DNA of 12,247 nt from an uncultured Lentisphaeria bacterium (GCA_903821255.1 CAIJKT010000281.1:1-12247), one strand, 5' to 3'. Counted from the stretch's first letter, positions 1 through 7,481 are shown. Notes: generated from the letters alone by a model not told the origin. Program-made: numbers and translations.

Positions 1-1190
1 CAGAGCAGATGGCGTTTGGGTTCCAGGGGTTTGTTGCGGATCGGCATTAATACGTCCTGCACGAAAATCGTTCCCCAGGAATGCAGATAGCTGTTGTCGC
101 AACTGATGGCGCAAGCCACGATGACGGCGGCAAACAGCCCCATCATTCCCACCGGCAGCACATTGGCCAGGAACAGCGGCACGGTCATTTGCTTCTGTAT
201 CTGCGGATCGGCAATCGCGGAAATCTGCGCGTGAATCGGTGCCGCTATTTCGGCAAATTTCGGGAGATGCAGCACGGCATAGGCCGCAAGCGGAATCAGC
301 AGCATGCACAATCCGGACGCGATCTGCCGCCAGGAGCCGATGATTCCGGCCATCTGCGCCTCATGGGGGGTTTTGGCGGCGGCATTGAATCCGGAATTGC
401 CCTGCCATGATCTGGCATTGTAGATCATGCTGAAAACTCCAATCAGGAAAAACCAGATGCTGAAATCCTGCGCGTCTCCGGTTTTGAACGGATTCAGCAT
501 GGACTTTCCGGCCGGGGCAGTCAGCAATCCGGCAATAACGTCGTTCCACTCAAATTTGAACATCATGAAGCACATGAGAATCAGGAAAATCAACATCAGC
601 AGGATACCCTGGTAAAAGTCGGCGATCATGATGCTGATCTGGCCTCCGGTACAGGCAATGAACAGCGCAATGCTCATGTATCCGGCCATAACCAGCGGCA
701 ACGTCGCCATTTCGAAGTTGCCGAGATGAAAATGCTCCGGCAATCCGAAAAAATAGACAATGACACGCGCGGTGATCAGCGGGAAAATCCCGTAATTGAA
801 CACGCCCGACACCCAGCAGAGGAAACCGGCGAAATACCGGAACTGGCGGCTGTAGCGCATTTCAAAAAACTGTGCCAGGGTCAGGGCGCGGGTCTGCCGG
901 AAACGATAAATGATAAACCCGGAAATGCCGAGGATAAGTCCGATCGGCATCCCGATCATACCCCACCATTGGGTTGGCAAGCCGGAATTGTACACCATTT
1001 CCCAGACCGCGATGATCGAAATGGCACCGCCGAAACCGCTGGAAACAGTCAGCATATAACGGCCGGCCAGACGGTTTGCCGCCAGGAAGTCCGCCACGCT
1101 TTTCATATATTTTCTGGTATAAAGCGTAATGAACAGCAGTGATCCCAGCAAAAAAACAATTATCGACCAGTCAATCCAGTGCATTTTCAT
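1..1190 (-). CDS. Sodium:solute symporter (SSS family), C-terminus cut by window edge
   Basis: Integral membrane transporter that probably couples Na+ entry to uptake of a sugar or other organic solute. The reverse strand encodes 396 residues and runs off the window; full family members are usually about 500-650 residues, so the last quarter or so is missing. Hydrophobic segments occur near residues 7-25, 75-95, 118-150, 165-210, 243-258, 285-305 and 338-365. Family-like stretches are the CTGGQISIMIADFYQG segment (180-195), the SWQGNSGFNAAAKTPHEAQ segment (261-279) and the PVGMMGLFAAVIVACAIS segment (346-363). The ATG at 1188-1190 is chosen because AAGGAG (1201-1206) lies 10 nt upstream; a second ATG two codons later is spaced worse. 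The start overlaps (ATGA) the end of a degraded GH94-type reading frame, so it was probably translated coupled to that enzyme. Substrate cannot be read from sequence, though the neighbours suggest a saccharide or glycoside. Confidence 0.9.
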   Translation of the reverse strand, partial: MKMHWIDWSIIVFLLGSLLFITLYTRKYMKSVADFLAANRLAGRYMLTVSSGFGGAISIIAVWEMVYNSGLPTQWWGMIGMPIGLILGISGFIIYRFRQTRALTLAQFFEMRYSRQFRYFAGFLCWVSGVFNYGIFPLITARVIVYFFGLPEHFHLGNFEMATLPLVMAGYMSIALFIACTGGQISIMIADFYQGILLMLIFLILMCFMMFKFEWNDVIAGLLTAPAGKSMLNPFKTGDAQDFSIWFFLIGVFSMIYNARSWQGNSGFNAAAKTPHEAQMAGIIGSWRQIASGLCMLLIPLAAYAVLHLPKFAEIAAPIHAQISAIADPQIQKQMTVPLFLANVLPVGMMGLFAAVIVACAISCDNSYLHSWGTIFVQDVLMPIRNKPLEPKRHLL

Positions 1191-1377
1191 TGATTAAGAA
1201 CTCCTTCGGGTTTATTATCAAATCTTAATTGATCAAATTGCGTACCGCCGCCGGCAATGAATGCATTCAATTTTCCGCAGGCGCCGTCCGGATAATTGAT
1301 CCACGGTTCCGGCGTTATGAGGCCGTGATCACATACTCTCAGCCCTGCGAATCAAAATGTCCGTAACTTGCGGCCAT
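1188..1377 (-). pseudogene. Degraded N-terminus of a GH94-type glycoside phosphorylase
   Basis: This stretch holds a broken coding remnant that is too short and interrupted to appear as an intact ORF. From an ATG at 1377, preceded at 8 nt by AAAGG (1386-1390), it reads MAASYGHFDSQG, then TGA (1339-1341), then EYVITAS, then TAA (1315-1317). Shifting frame at about 1316-1318 continues as TPEPWINYPDGACGK and LNAFIAGGGTQFDQLRF, ending in GVLNQ-stop at the symporter start. The pattern YGHFD..G-[R]-EYVIT....TP.PWINY matches the N-terminus of cellobiose/chitobiose phosphorylase-type GH94 proteins as I remember them. The TGA is one transition away from CGA (Arg), the residue expected there. Only about 60 of the usual 800 or so codons remain. 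The retained start, SD and terminal ATGA overlap suggest an internal deletion after or during decay of a GH94-symporter pair. Family assignment is from memory of the motif. Confidence 0.72.
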
Positions 1378-1539
1378 TGCCTTTACCTTTAAATATTTCT
1401 CAATATATTTTTTCAAAACATTAATTTTATATCACAAACAATCTAAATACAAATCAACTACAGCATGATTTTGAATAGATTTTCGGGCAGGCATCGCATT
1501 TTGGTGCTGATGTAACATTTTCCAGCGAATTCTCTATCG
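1378..1539. other. AT-rich intergenic region upstream of the GH94 remnant
   Basis: With the adjoining remnant, this forms the 349-base stretch (1191-1539) that has no intact gene. It is very AT-rich and reads as a leader for the minus-strand remnant and symporter. A weak minus-strand promoter is possible: TTGATT at 1457-1452 with TGATAT at 1434-1429 (17-bp spacer, poor -10). An 11-bp inverted repeat, AGATTTTCGGG (1477-1487) and CCCGAAAATCT (1549-1559), spans the 3' end of the neighbouring gene, but its 61-nt loop makes it unconvincing as a terminator. I see no RNA gene. Confidence 0.4.
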
Positions 1540-2328
1540 TTATTTCAACCCGAAAATCTTTTCGAGCGCCAGTAAATGTCCGCGCATTGCGGCATAGGAG
1601 CAATGCGAACTTCTAGGCGGATATTGGAATTTGCCGGAATTCAGAATATGATCCGCGGCGCGCTTATTCAGCGTTCCCCGGGCAGTACTGAGCTGTCCCC
1701 AGAATCCGCCGTCGCCATGAATTTCCGTATTCGGCTTGCTTAAATTATTCAGCCATTCGTCCGGGAAAAAAAACAGCCAGCGCGGATTGGAATTCAACCA
1801 GGTAAAAGTGCGCAAAGTGTCGTAGTGATATTCATCTTCGCTTTTATCCAGCAGCGTATTGAAGCAATTGATCAAATATGCGGTTTCATTCAGAATTGAT
1901 TTTGGCGCAATTGCATTGCTGATATGGAAGTTGCAATGGTTCCTGGGCAGTTCCGCCAGCGGGGAGTCGTACTTCAGGCTTCCGGCATTATAACCCTCGG
2001 GCGGCTGCAAAGTCGCCGGATAACTGTTTGATGCGTAACTCTCCGCAAATTCCTTCGTTGCCGTCAGCATGGCGCAGACAAATTCCTCTTCAACCGCCCA
2101 TTGCTGTCCGCATAATGCGGCGACTTCTTTGAACCATCCGGTTTGCTGATAATCAAAGGTATTCAGTCCGAGCAGATACACCCACAGGGCCTGCCGCTTA
2201 AGTATTTCAAGCATGGAAAGTTCAGGACAAACCAACTGCCGCCGGAAAGTAAAACGGTATGCGGTTTCGCACATTCCAAGAATATATTCCCGGTGCTCGT
2301 CCAGGCTCTTTACAGTATCACGGCTCAT
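1540..2328 (-). CDS. Conserved-looking protein of unknown function (262 aa)
   Basis: I do not recognise this family and assign no function. The ATG at 2326-2328 is preferred over the upstream ATG at 2352: it overlaps the amidohydrolase stop as ATGA and has AAGGAG (2336-2341) 7 nt upstream, giving 262 residues. There is no signal peptide or membrane segment, so it should be cytosolic. The C-terminal half looks most constrained. It has a His-x-His in CNFHISNA, an aromatic-rich TFTWLNSNPRWLFFFPDEW stretch, FWGQLSTARGTLN, and a closing SSHCSYAAMRGHL. These His, Trp and Asp/Glu residues would suit an enzyme active site, but that is inference. Tight coupling to the metal-dependent amidohydrolase suggests the two act in one pathway or complex. 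Confidence 0.8.
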   Translation of the reverse strand: MSRDTVKSLDEHREYILGMCETAYRFTFRRQLVCPELSMLEILKRQALWVYLLGLNTFDYQQTGWFKEVAALCGQQWAVEEEFVCAMLTATKEFAESYASNSYPATLQPPEGYNAGSLKYDSPLAELPRNHCNFHISNAIAPKSILNETAYLINCFNTLLDKSEDEYHYDTLRTFTWLNSNPRWLFFFPDEWLNNLSKPNTEIHGDGGFWGQLSTARGTLNKRAADHILNSGKFQYPPRSSHCSYAAMRGHLLALEKIFGLK

Positions 2329-3173
2329 TGCGCTGCTCCTTCTTTTGCCCATTTGATTATGTTTGCGGCATTGTCACGGACAATTGCCGGAATTTTCGAA
2401 CTCCAGGAACAATTCTGTTCCACTTCACGCCAGAATTCATTCCATACGGTAATGCAATCGATAATATCCTGATGATAATTGGCCCGCCCGTAACAGGCGT
2501 CAACCCCGAAAACTATTTTATCGGCAATGGTGCCGGACCGGCCGCCGCGCAGACTGGCGGCGCTGTCAATATTTTCTTTCATCAACTGCCGGTAAAGCGT
2601 CCTCATTCCGCCGCTGATGTCAATGCAGAGATTTGGCGTCCAGGATGCCGCCAGCAGCAGTTCATTACTCCATGGAACACCGAAATGCGCGGCAATCGCA
2701 GTCAGTTCCGGGAAAGCGCAGGCCAAATTATACAGGTTGGCCGGTGCCATATTGGCGGGATGACAGGATAGGCCGGCGGGCCGTTCCGCCAGCGGCGGCG
2801 AGCTGACCATGCCGGAGTGAAATACGACCGGCAGCCGATAAGAAGCAATCCGCTCATAATATGGGAAATAACTGTCATGGTCATACGCCAGCGGGGGGTA
2901 AATCGCTTTGAAACCGCAAAATCCGCGTTCCACCATCCGGTCAACCTGATCCGCCGGCTGCCGGAAATCCAGATAAGCGAACGGCAGAAACAGACCAGGA
3001 TAGCGGGCGGCGACTTCAAGCATTTCTTCTGCTGTAGCCACATTGCATCCTGCGATCTTTAATTCTTCCGGCAAACCAAGCAGCCAGACTTGTTCGAAAA
3101 TGCCGCATTCGGCGATTCTGTCCAAGTCCTGCGCTCCAGCCAGCAAATGGCCATGAGTATCAATTATTTTCAT
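2325..3173 (-). CDS. Amidohydrolase-2 family metal-dependent hydrolase
   Basis: A 282-residue TIM-barrel hydrolase of the Amidohydro_2 type. This family includes hydrolases and non-oxidative decarboxylases such as ACMSD-like enzymes. The metal-site series is visible in order: Asp-x-His-x-His in DTHGHL (D5, H7, H9), Lys in GFKA (K89), His in VVFHSG (H119), His in IAAHFG (H163) and Asp in VFGVDA (D225). The C-terminal DNAANIIKWAK helix is typical of the family, and the length is normal. No signal peptide is seen, so it is cytosolic. The SD upstream of the ATG at 3171-3173 is weak and the leader is A-rich, but no better start exists. Its stop overlaps the start of the downstream unknown gene. 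It sits behind a URO-D/MtaA-type remnant, so this may once have been one catabolic operon. The substrate is not predictable. Confidence 0.88.
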   Translation of the reverse strand: MKIIDTHGHLLAGAQDLDRIAECGIFEQVWLLGLPEELKIAGCNVATAEEMLEVAARYPGLFLPFAYLDFRQPADQVDRMVERGFCGFKAIYPPLAYDHDSYFPYYERIASYRLPVVFHSGMVSSPPLAERPAGLSCHPANMAPANLYNLACAFPELTAIAAHFGVPWSNELLLAASWTPNLCIDISGGMRTLYRQLMKENIDSAASLRGGRSGTIADKIVFGVDACYGRANYHQDIIDCITVWNEFWREVEQNCSWSSKIPAIVRDNAANIIKWAKEGAAQ

Positions 3174-3417
3174 TTTTTTTACTGCTTATACATTTCTTTA
3201 AAAGAGGGCGCAGGCCTTCTAAAAACTAAAAAAGTTTTTATCAGAGTCCTGCAATAAGTGCCCGCGCCGGCAACTTATGGCGAAGCGATTACTTACTCTT
3301 CCTTTTGAAGTCATATACATATACAGCCCTTTTTTTATTTACCAAAATTTTTTAAAATAAAATACATGGGAAAATCGTGATTTATCAATAGTTCCAGCGC
3401 AATACCGGACACTGCCG
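3174..3417. other. Intergenic region upstream of the amidohydrolase
   Basis: This 244-base stretch separates the URO-D remnant from the amidohydrolase. A possible minus-strand promoter is TTGATA (3388-3383) with TATTTT (3364-3359), spacer 18 bp. A 7-bp AT-only-cored inverted repeat, AAAAACT (3221-3227) and AGTTTTT (3233-3239), lies nearer the gene and could be an operator or a weak hairpin. I saw no convincing coding remnant: a 34-codon minus-strand frame beginning near 3318 has no family features. Confidence 0.35.
3359..3388 (-). promoter_or_regulatory. Possible promoter for the amidohydrolase operon
   Basis: On the minus strand, TTGATA (3388-3383) is followed after 18 bp by TATTTT (3364-3359). 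Each box matches the sigma70 consensus only in part (4-5 of 6). It is in a sensible place, between the remnant stop and the amidohydrolase start, but in sequence this AT-rich such boxes arise easily by chance. Confidence 0.3.
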
Positions 3418-3840
3418 CTATTTAAGAAAGCGTCCATAATTTTTACCCGCATTATATAGAGCTTCTATATTTTCCACCGGAGTACACGGAGCAAGGTTGT
3501 TTGCTGCTATTAAAGTAAATCTTTTCCCTTCCATCACACCTGATTCACAGATTCTGCGCACTTCGCCGTCAATTTGCCCGGGGGATCCGTCCTTGACCAG
3601 CATAATCGTCGGCCCGCCTTGAATTATCACGTCCGGCCCTAATTCACGGCGCAATTTCCCATGATCCACCGGAAAGCCGGTATCGAATGAGATGACATTG
3701 AACTCGTCAGCGAGAAATTTAAAATGGTGGGTGGCGTTCCCGCAAAGATGGATTCTGCAACCGCTGCCGTCGTGAAATTCATCGAAAATGCGCTTCATAT
3801 ACGGCAATCGTTTTGCCAGCCGGCAGAACTTTTTAAATTT
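3418..3840 (-). pseudogene. 5'-truncated uroporphyrinogen decarboxylase/MtaA-type methyltransferase remnant
   Basis: Only the C-terminal third of a URO-D superfamily protein is present, roughly 130-140 of the usual 340 or so residues. The family-like frame is open back to an in-frame TAA at 3841-3843, and reads FKKFCRLAKRLPYMKRIFDEF before the first conserved block. The longest usable start would be TTG at 3807, with no SD. Diagnostic features are HLCGN, DTGFPVDHGKLRRELGPD, QGGPTIML and the C-terminal NNLAPCTPVENIEALY. The His-x-Cys (H20, C22 counted from the TTG) and later Cys (C108) fit the zinc motif H-x-C...C of corrinoid methyltransferases of the MtaA/MtbA/CmuA kind rather than haem-pathway HemE. 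The barrel needs its N-terminal strands, so the fragment is probably non-functional. Its broken end lies right against the promoter of the divergent GH116 operon, suggesting a deletion or recombination scar. Confidence 0.75.
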
Positions 3841-3855
3841 TTATCCTTTTTATGA

Positions 3856-3884
3856 TTGCAAAAAACTAAGTCAGCATATATAAT
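3856..3884 (+). promoter_or_regulatory. Sigma70-like promoter of the GH116-LacI operon
   Basis: TTGCAA (3856-3861) and a perfect TATAAT (3879-3884) are separated by exactly 17 bp. Transcription would begin near 3891, leaving a leader of about 68 nt before the ATG at 3959. The -35 box matches TTGACA at four of six positions. This is the best-formed promoter in the window. Confidence 0.7.
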
Positions 3885-3893
3885 TATTACCAA

Positions 3894-3907
3894 CGTGTAA
3901 CTACACG
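3894..3907. promoter_or_regulatory. Palindromic candidate operator upstream of GH116
   Basis: CGTGTA (3894-3899) and TACACG (3902-3907) form a 6+6 inverted repeat around AC. Partly symmetric flanks surround it: ATTATTA on the left and TAATAAT on the right, offset by unequal spacers. It lies a few bases past the predicted start site, where a bound repressor would block transcription. The LacI-family protein encoded second in this operon is the natural candidate ligand. The usual central CpG of LacI-type operators is absent, which lowers confidence in that pairing. Confidence 0.5.
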
Positions 3908-3958
3908 ATAATAATTTAACCGTTCAAGAACATTAATTTTGATTAAGGAAAACCAATT

Positions 3959-6418
3959 ATGTCAGCCAGACAGCAGGATCCGAAAGTTTACCGCGGAGAA
4001 AATTGTGATCTCATAGCTTATCCGATGGGCGGCATCGGCGCCGGCATGATCTGCCTGAAAGGCTGCGGCGGCCTGTCCAATGTATCGCTGTTTCATCATC
4101 ATGACAAAAATAACGAGCCTTATGCGTATGCGGCTGTCCATATTAAAGGCAGCGGCAAAACCCGCGTACTGGAAGGGCCGGTTTCGCAACGGATAATCGT
4201 GCAAAAACCGGCATCCGCACTTGGGCTGGGGAATTTTCCGTTCGGCCTGCCGCGCTATGCGGAGGCGGCATTTTCCGCGCAATTTCCGTTCGGCAATATA
4301 GAATTGAAACATCCGGACATGCCGCTGGATGTAAAACTCACCGGCTGGAGCCCGTTTATTCCGAATGATACCAAGAACAGCAGTCTGCCGGTGGCGGCTG
4401 TCGAATATACTTTCACCAACAACTCACCGGACAGGCAAACGGCGGTGTTCAGTTTCAACGCCATGAATTTTACTACGAACAAGCACACAAAAGAGAGCAG
4501 TCGTGTTCGCAAGTCGGCTTACGGTCTGGTGCTGGAGGCATTCAGGGAAGCGGATGAGTCGGGCGCGGTAAAACAACTTCCCGGCAGTTTTGCCGCATTC
4601 ATCAATCTGCCCGGCGTGAAAGTCAATCCATCCTGGTTCAGAGGCGGCTGGTTTGACCAGCGCACCGCGGTCTGGCATGATACAGAAGAGGGCAGATGCC
4701 CTGAAAACGATGAATTTAACGATGATTATTCGCAAGCCAGCCAGGGCGGCACGGTGGCTTGCGAGTTCTGCCTGGAACCGGGCAGGTCAATCACCATTCC
4801 GCTGCAGTTCGCCTGGTACATGCCGGAGTCAGAGGTGAAATCAGTCCATGTAGTGGAAGAAGATGATCGCAAGAAGTACGATTGCTATAAACCGTGGTAT
4901 TCGGTTGAATTTGACGGCATTGACGCTGTCAGCGACTATTGGAAAGCCAATTACGCCGGACTCAGGACAAGGACTGAAAAATTTACCCGTGCGCTTTATG
5001 CCAATACGCTGCCGCCGGAAGTGACAGATGCCATTGACGCGAACCTGACAATCCTGAAATCGCCCACTGTACTGCGGGAAAAAGGCGGCAGGTTATGGTG
5101 CTGGGAAGGCTGCTGCGACTGCAGCGGATGCTGTTCCGGCTCCTGCACCCACGTCTGGAATTATGCCCAGGCGCTGCCGCATCTGTTCCCTGAATTTGAA
5201 CGCTCGCTGCGGCAGACCGAATTCAACGAAGCCCAGTTTGAAGACGGGTTCCAGAATTTCCGCCATAATCTGCCGATCTCCCAGGCGGCAAAGAAAATGC
5301 CTCACGCCGCCTCTGACGGTCAGCTCGGAGGATTGATGAAGCTGTATCGCGAATGGCGGATCAAAGGCGACGACGCCTGGCTGAAAGAGTTCTGGCCCAA
5401 GGCTAAAACCAGCCTCAACTACTGCATTGCAACCTGGGACCCGGCACATGCGGGAGTGCTGGTTGAGCCGCATCATAACACTTATGACATCGAATTCTGG
5501 GGACCGGACGGCATGTGCTCCAGCTTTTATCTCGGCGCGCTGAAAGCCGCGTCGCTGATGGGAGCGCATCTCGGCGAAGCAACTCCATTGTACGATGAAC
5601 TTTACGCCAGGGGACGCAAGTATCTTGAGAATGAACTGTTCAACGGCGAATTTTTTGAGCAGAAAATCGTATGGGAAGGCTTGCGCGCAAAATCGCCGGC
5701 GGACACGGAGACACTGGCATACTCCGGTATCGGTTACTCGCCGGAAGCAGCCGAATTACTGAAGCAGGAAGGCCCGAAATACCAGTATGGCAAGGGCTGT
5801 CTGTCCGACGGGGTGCTCGGTGCCTGGATGGCGGAAGTCTGCGGCGTCGGCGAAATCCTCGACCCGGAAAAAGTGAAGAGCCATCTGCTGGCAGTATACA
5901 AATACAATCTGAAACGCGATCTTACCGATCACGTCAATCCGCAGCGCGCCAGCTACGCGTTCGGCGGGGACGGCGGTTTGCTGCTCTGCACCTGGCCGCG
6001 CGGCGGAAGGCTTGCGCTGCCGTTCGTCTACAGCGAGGAAGTGTGGACCGGGATCGAGTATCAGGTTGCCAGTCATCTGATGCTGGCAGGATGCGTCAAC
6101 GAAGGACTCGAAATCGTCCGTATCCTCCGGCAGCGGCATGACGGTTCGTGCCGTAATCCCTACAACGAGTATGAGTGCGGCCACTGGTACGCCCGCGCCA
6201 TGGCCAGCTACGGCCTGCTGCAGGGGCTGACCGGCATCAGCTACGATGCCGCGGAGAAAACGCTCCATATCGCACCGCGCATCAAAGGCGATTTCACCAG
6301 TTTTCTGTCAACCGCCACCGGATATGGACTATCCGGAGTTGAAAACGGCAAACCATTCGTTAAAGTATGCGAAGGCAGTATTGAAACGGAAAAAATCGAA
6401 TACACGGCATGTGAATGA
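3959..6418 (+). CDS. GH116/DUF608-type glycoside hydrolase, cytoplasmic
   Basis: An 819-residue protein resembling the non-lysosomal glucosylceramidase/GH116 superfamily, expected to hydrolyse beta-glycosides. The N-terminal beta-sandwich domain (about 10-300) opens with ENCDLIAYPMGGIGAGM. The (alpha/alpha)6 catalytic domain (about 345-780) contains GSCTHVWNYAQALPHLFPE (394-412) and HNTYDIEFWGPDG, with T508-Y509-D510; an Asp in a TYD motif is the acid/base in GH116 enzymes as I recall. The expected nucleophile Glu of the FNELYFL-type motif is not obvious: that region reads ANLTILKSPT, so this is a divergent subgroup. Seven cysteines cluster between 381 and 396. No signal peptide is visible, so it acts inside the cell on imported glycosides. 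ATG 3959 has AAGGAA (3945-3950) 8 nt upstream. Its stop overlaps the LacI start (ATGA). Exact substrate is unknown. Confidence 0.85.
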   Translation: MSARQQDPKVYRGENCDLIAYPMGGIGAGMICLKGCGGLSNVSLFHHHDKNNEPYAYAAVHIKGSGKTRVLEGPVSQRIIVQKPASALGLGNFPFGLPRYAEAAFSAQFPFGNIELKHPDMPLDVKLTGWSPFIPNDTKNSSLPVAAVEYTFTNNSPDRQTAVFSFNAMNFTTNKHTKESSRVRKSAYGLVLEAFREADESGAVKQLPGSFAAFINLPGVKVNPSWFRGGWFDQRTAVWHDTEEGRCPENDEFNDDYSQASQGGTVACEFCLEPGRSITIPLQFAWYMPESEVKSVHVVEEDDRKKYDCYKPWYSVEFDGIDAVSDYWKANYAGLRTRTEKFTRALYANTLPPEVTDAIDANLTILKSPTVLREKGGRLWCWEGCCDCSGCCSGSCTHVWNYAQALPHLFPEFERSLRQTEFNEAQFEDGFQNFRHNLPISQAAKKMPHAASDGQLGGLMKLYREWRIKGDDAWLKEFWPKAKTSLNYCIATWDPAHAGVLVEPHHNTYDIEFWGPDGMCSSFYLGALKAASLMGAHLGEATPLYDELYARGRKYLENELFNGEFFEQKIVWEGLRAKSPADTETLAYSGIGYSPEAAELLKQEGPKYQYGKGCLSDGVLGAWMAEVCGVGEILDPEKVKSHLLAVYKYNLKRDLTDHVNPQRASYAFGGDGGLLLCTWPRGGRLALPFVYSEEVWTGIEYQVASHLMLAGCVNEGLEIVRILRQRHDGSCRNPYNEYECGHWYARAMASYGLLQGLTGISYDAAEKTLHIAPRIKGDFTSFLSTATGYGLSGVENGKPFVKVCEGSIETEKIEYTACE

Positions 6419-7347
6419 TATCGTCTATTGAACTGGCAAAACTATGCGGAGTGTCGCAGGGAACGGTTGACCGCGCCCTGCACGGCCGCGACGGGATCAG
6501 CAGGGAAACCCGGAAAAGAATTCTCGAAGCCGCCGAATTGCACGGCTACCGCGCCAATCCGGCGGCCCGGGAATTGATGACCGGCCGAAGCCGCATCGTC
6601 GCGGCAGTAATCCCGCAGTTGAACAGCGCCTTTCTGATGGATTTTGCCGGAACCGTAAAATCAGCGCTTGACCGGGCCGGGCTTCACCTGATAATCACCC
6701 CGACCGACACGCCGGAGGAAATGACTGAACTGATCAACGAATTTGCCGCAAGACGGTGCCGCGCCATGCTGGTCGTGCCGCATGAAGACGGTTTTAAGCT
6801 GCCGGCCGGTTTGGACATGCCCGTCGCATCGTTCCTCAGCCGCTGCAAAGGCGGCAAAACAGTTTTTCTGCATCCGGATGAAAAGGCCAGCGGCGCAGCC
6901 GCGGTCGATTATTTCGTTGCCCAGGGCAGGCATAACATCGCGCACCTTACTTATAACCGGCAAAGCCATGCGGTTCAGGAACGGGCCGACGGCTACAGCG
7001 AGAATATGCTGAAGCACGGCTTGAAACCGCAAATAATCACCGACCGGGATCAGGACAGCCTGCCCGGATTCATTAAAACGAACAAAGTTGACGCGCTGTT
7101 CTGCCATAATGACTGGCTGGCGCTCAATGCACTGCGCGCGCTGGAACGGCACGGCGTTAAAATACCGCGGCAAGTTTCCATTCTCGGCATGGACAACAGT
7201 CCGCTGTTTACCAGCCTCTGCGACGAAATATCAACCATCCAATATCCGTTCGAATGGCTTGCCGGTGAATTCCTGGCAGTGATTAACGGCGGAACCGGGC
7301 AAACAACTCCGGCCCCTTCTCCCGAAATTATCAAACGCAGAACTTGA
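6415..7347 (+). CDS. LacI-family transcriptional regulator
   Basis: A 310-residue sugar-responsive DNA-binding protein. The N-terminal helix-turn-helix is clear: SSIELAKLCGVSQGTVDRAL (3-22), followed by the hinge-side SRETRKRILEAAELHGYRAN. The periplasmic-binding-protein-like effector domain follows from RIVAAVIPQLNSAF to VSILGMDNSPLFTSLCDEIS. It is slightly shorter than the common 330-340 residues, with a short Pro-rich tail (PAPSPEIIKRRT). The HTH starts only three residues in, and the ATG overlaps the GH116 stop (ATGA) with no strong SD, so translation is probably coupled. Co-transcription with GH116 suggests negative autoregulation through the palindrome at 3894-3907, relieved by the GH116 substrate or product. 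That regulatory link is inference; family assignment is firm. Confidence 0.92.
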   Translation: MISSIELAKLCGVSQGTVDRALHGRDGISRETRKRILEAAELHGYRANPAARELMTGRSRIVAAVIPQLNSAFLMDFAGTVKSALDRAGLHLIITPTDTPEEMTELINEFAARRCRAMLVVPHEDGFKLPAGLDMPVASFLSRCKGGKTVFLHPDEKASGAAAVDYFVAQGRHNIAHLTYNRQSHAVQERADGYSENMLKHGLKPQIITDRDQDSLPGFIKTNKVDALFCHNDWLALNALRALERHGVKIPRQVSILGMDNSPLFTSLCDEISTIQYPFEWLAGEFLAVINGGTGQTTPAPSPEIIKRRT

Positions 7348-7481
7348 GCCGTCAGAATTCCGGTCAATATGAATCAAACCCGGTATCCCAGCTCAGAGAA
7401 ATTCCGCCATTCCAATTGATTTATTGTCTGCCCCGTTGTATTTTCATCTGTGCCGGATTGATTTAATTTATGGCTGCAATG

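Noticed and set aside
726..1142. 138-residue plus-strand open frame
   Set aside because: It is antisense to the symporter, whose reverse-strand translation shows clear SSS motifs and membrane segments.
1339..1341. Programmed UGA recoding (selenocysteine) in the GH94-type remnant
   Set aside because: A frameshift and a TAA follow within eight codons and nearly all of the gene is missing; CGA to TGA decay is simpler.
1477..1559. 11-bp inverted repeat AGATTTTCGGG/CCCGAAAATCT as a terminator
   Set aside because: The 61-nt loop and lack of a following U-tract do not fit a terminator, and one such match is not surprising over the whole window.
3221..3239. AAAAACT/AGTTTTT hairpin as a terminator
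   Set aside because: The stem is nearly all A-T and therefore weak, and it lies upstream of the amidohydrolase start rather than at a gene end.
3217..3318. 34-codon minus-strand frame beginning MYMTSKGRVSNRF
   Set aside because: No family resemblance, and such short frames are expected by chance in a gap of this size.
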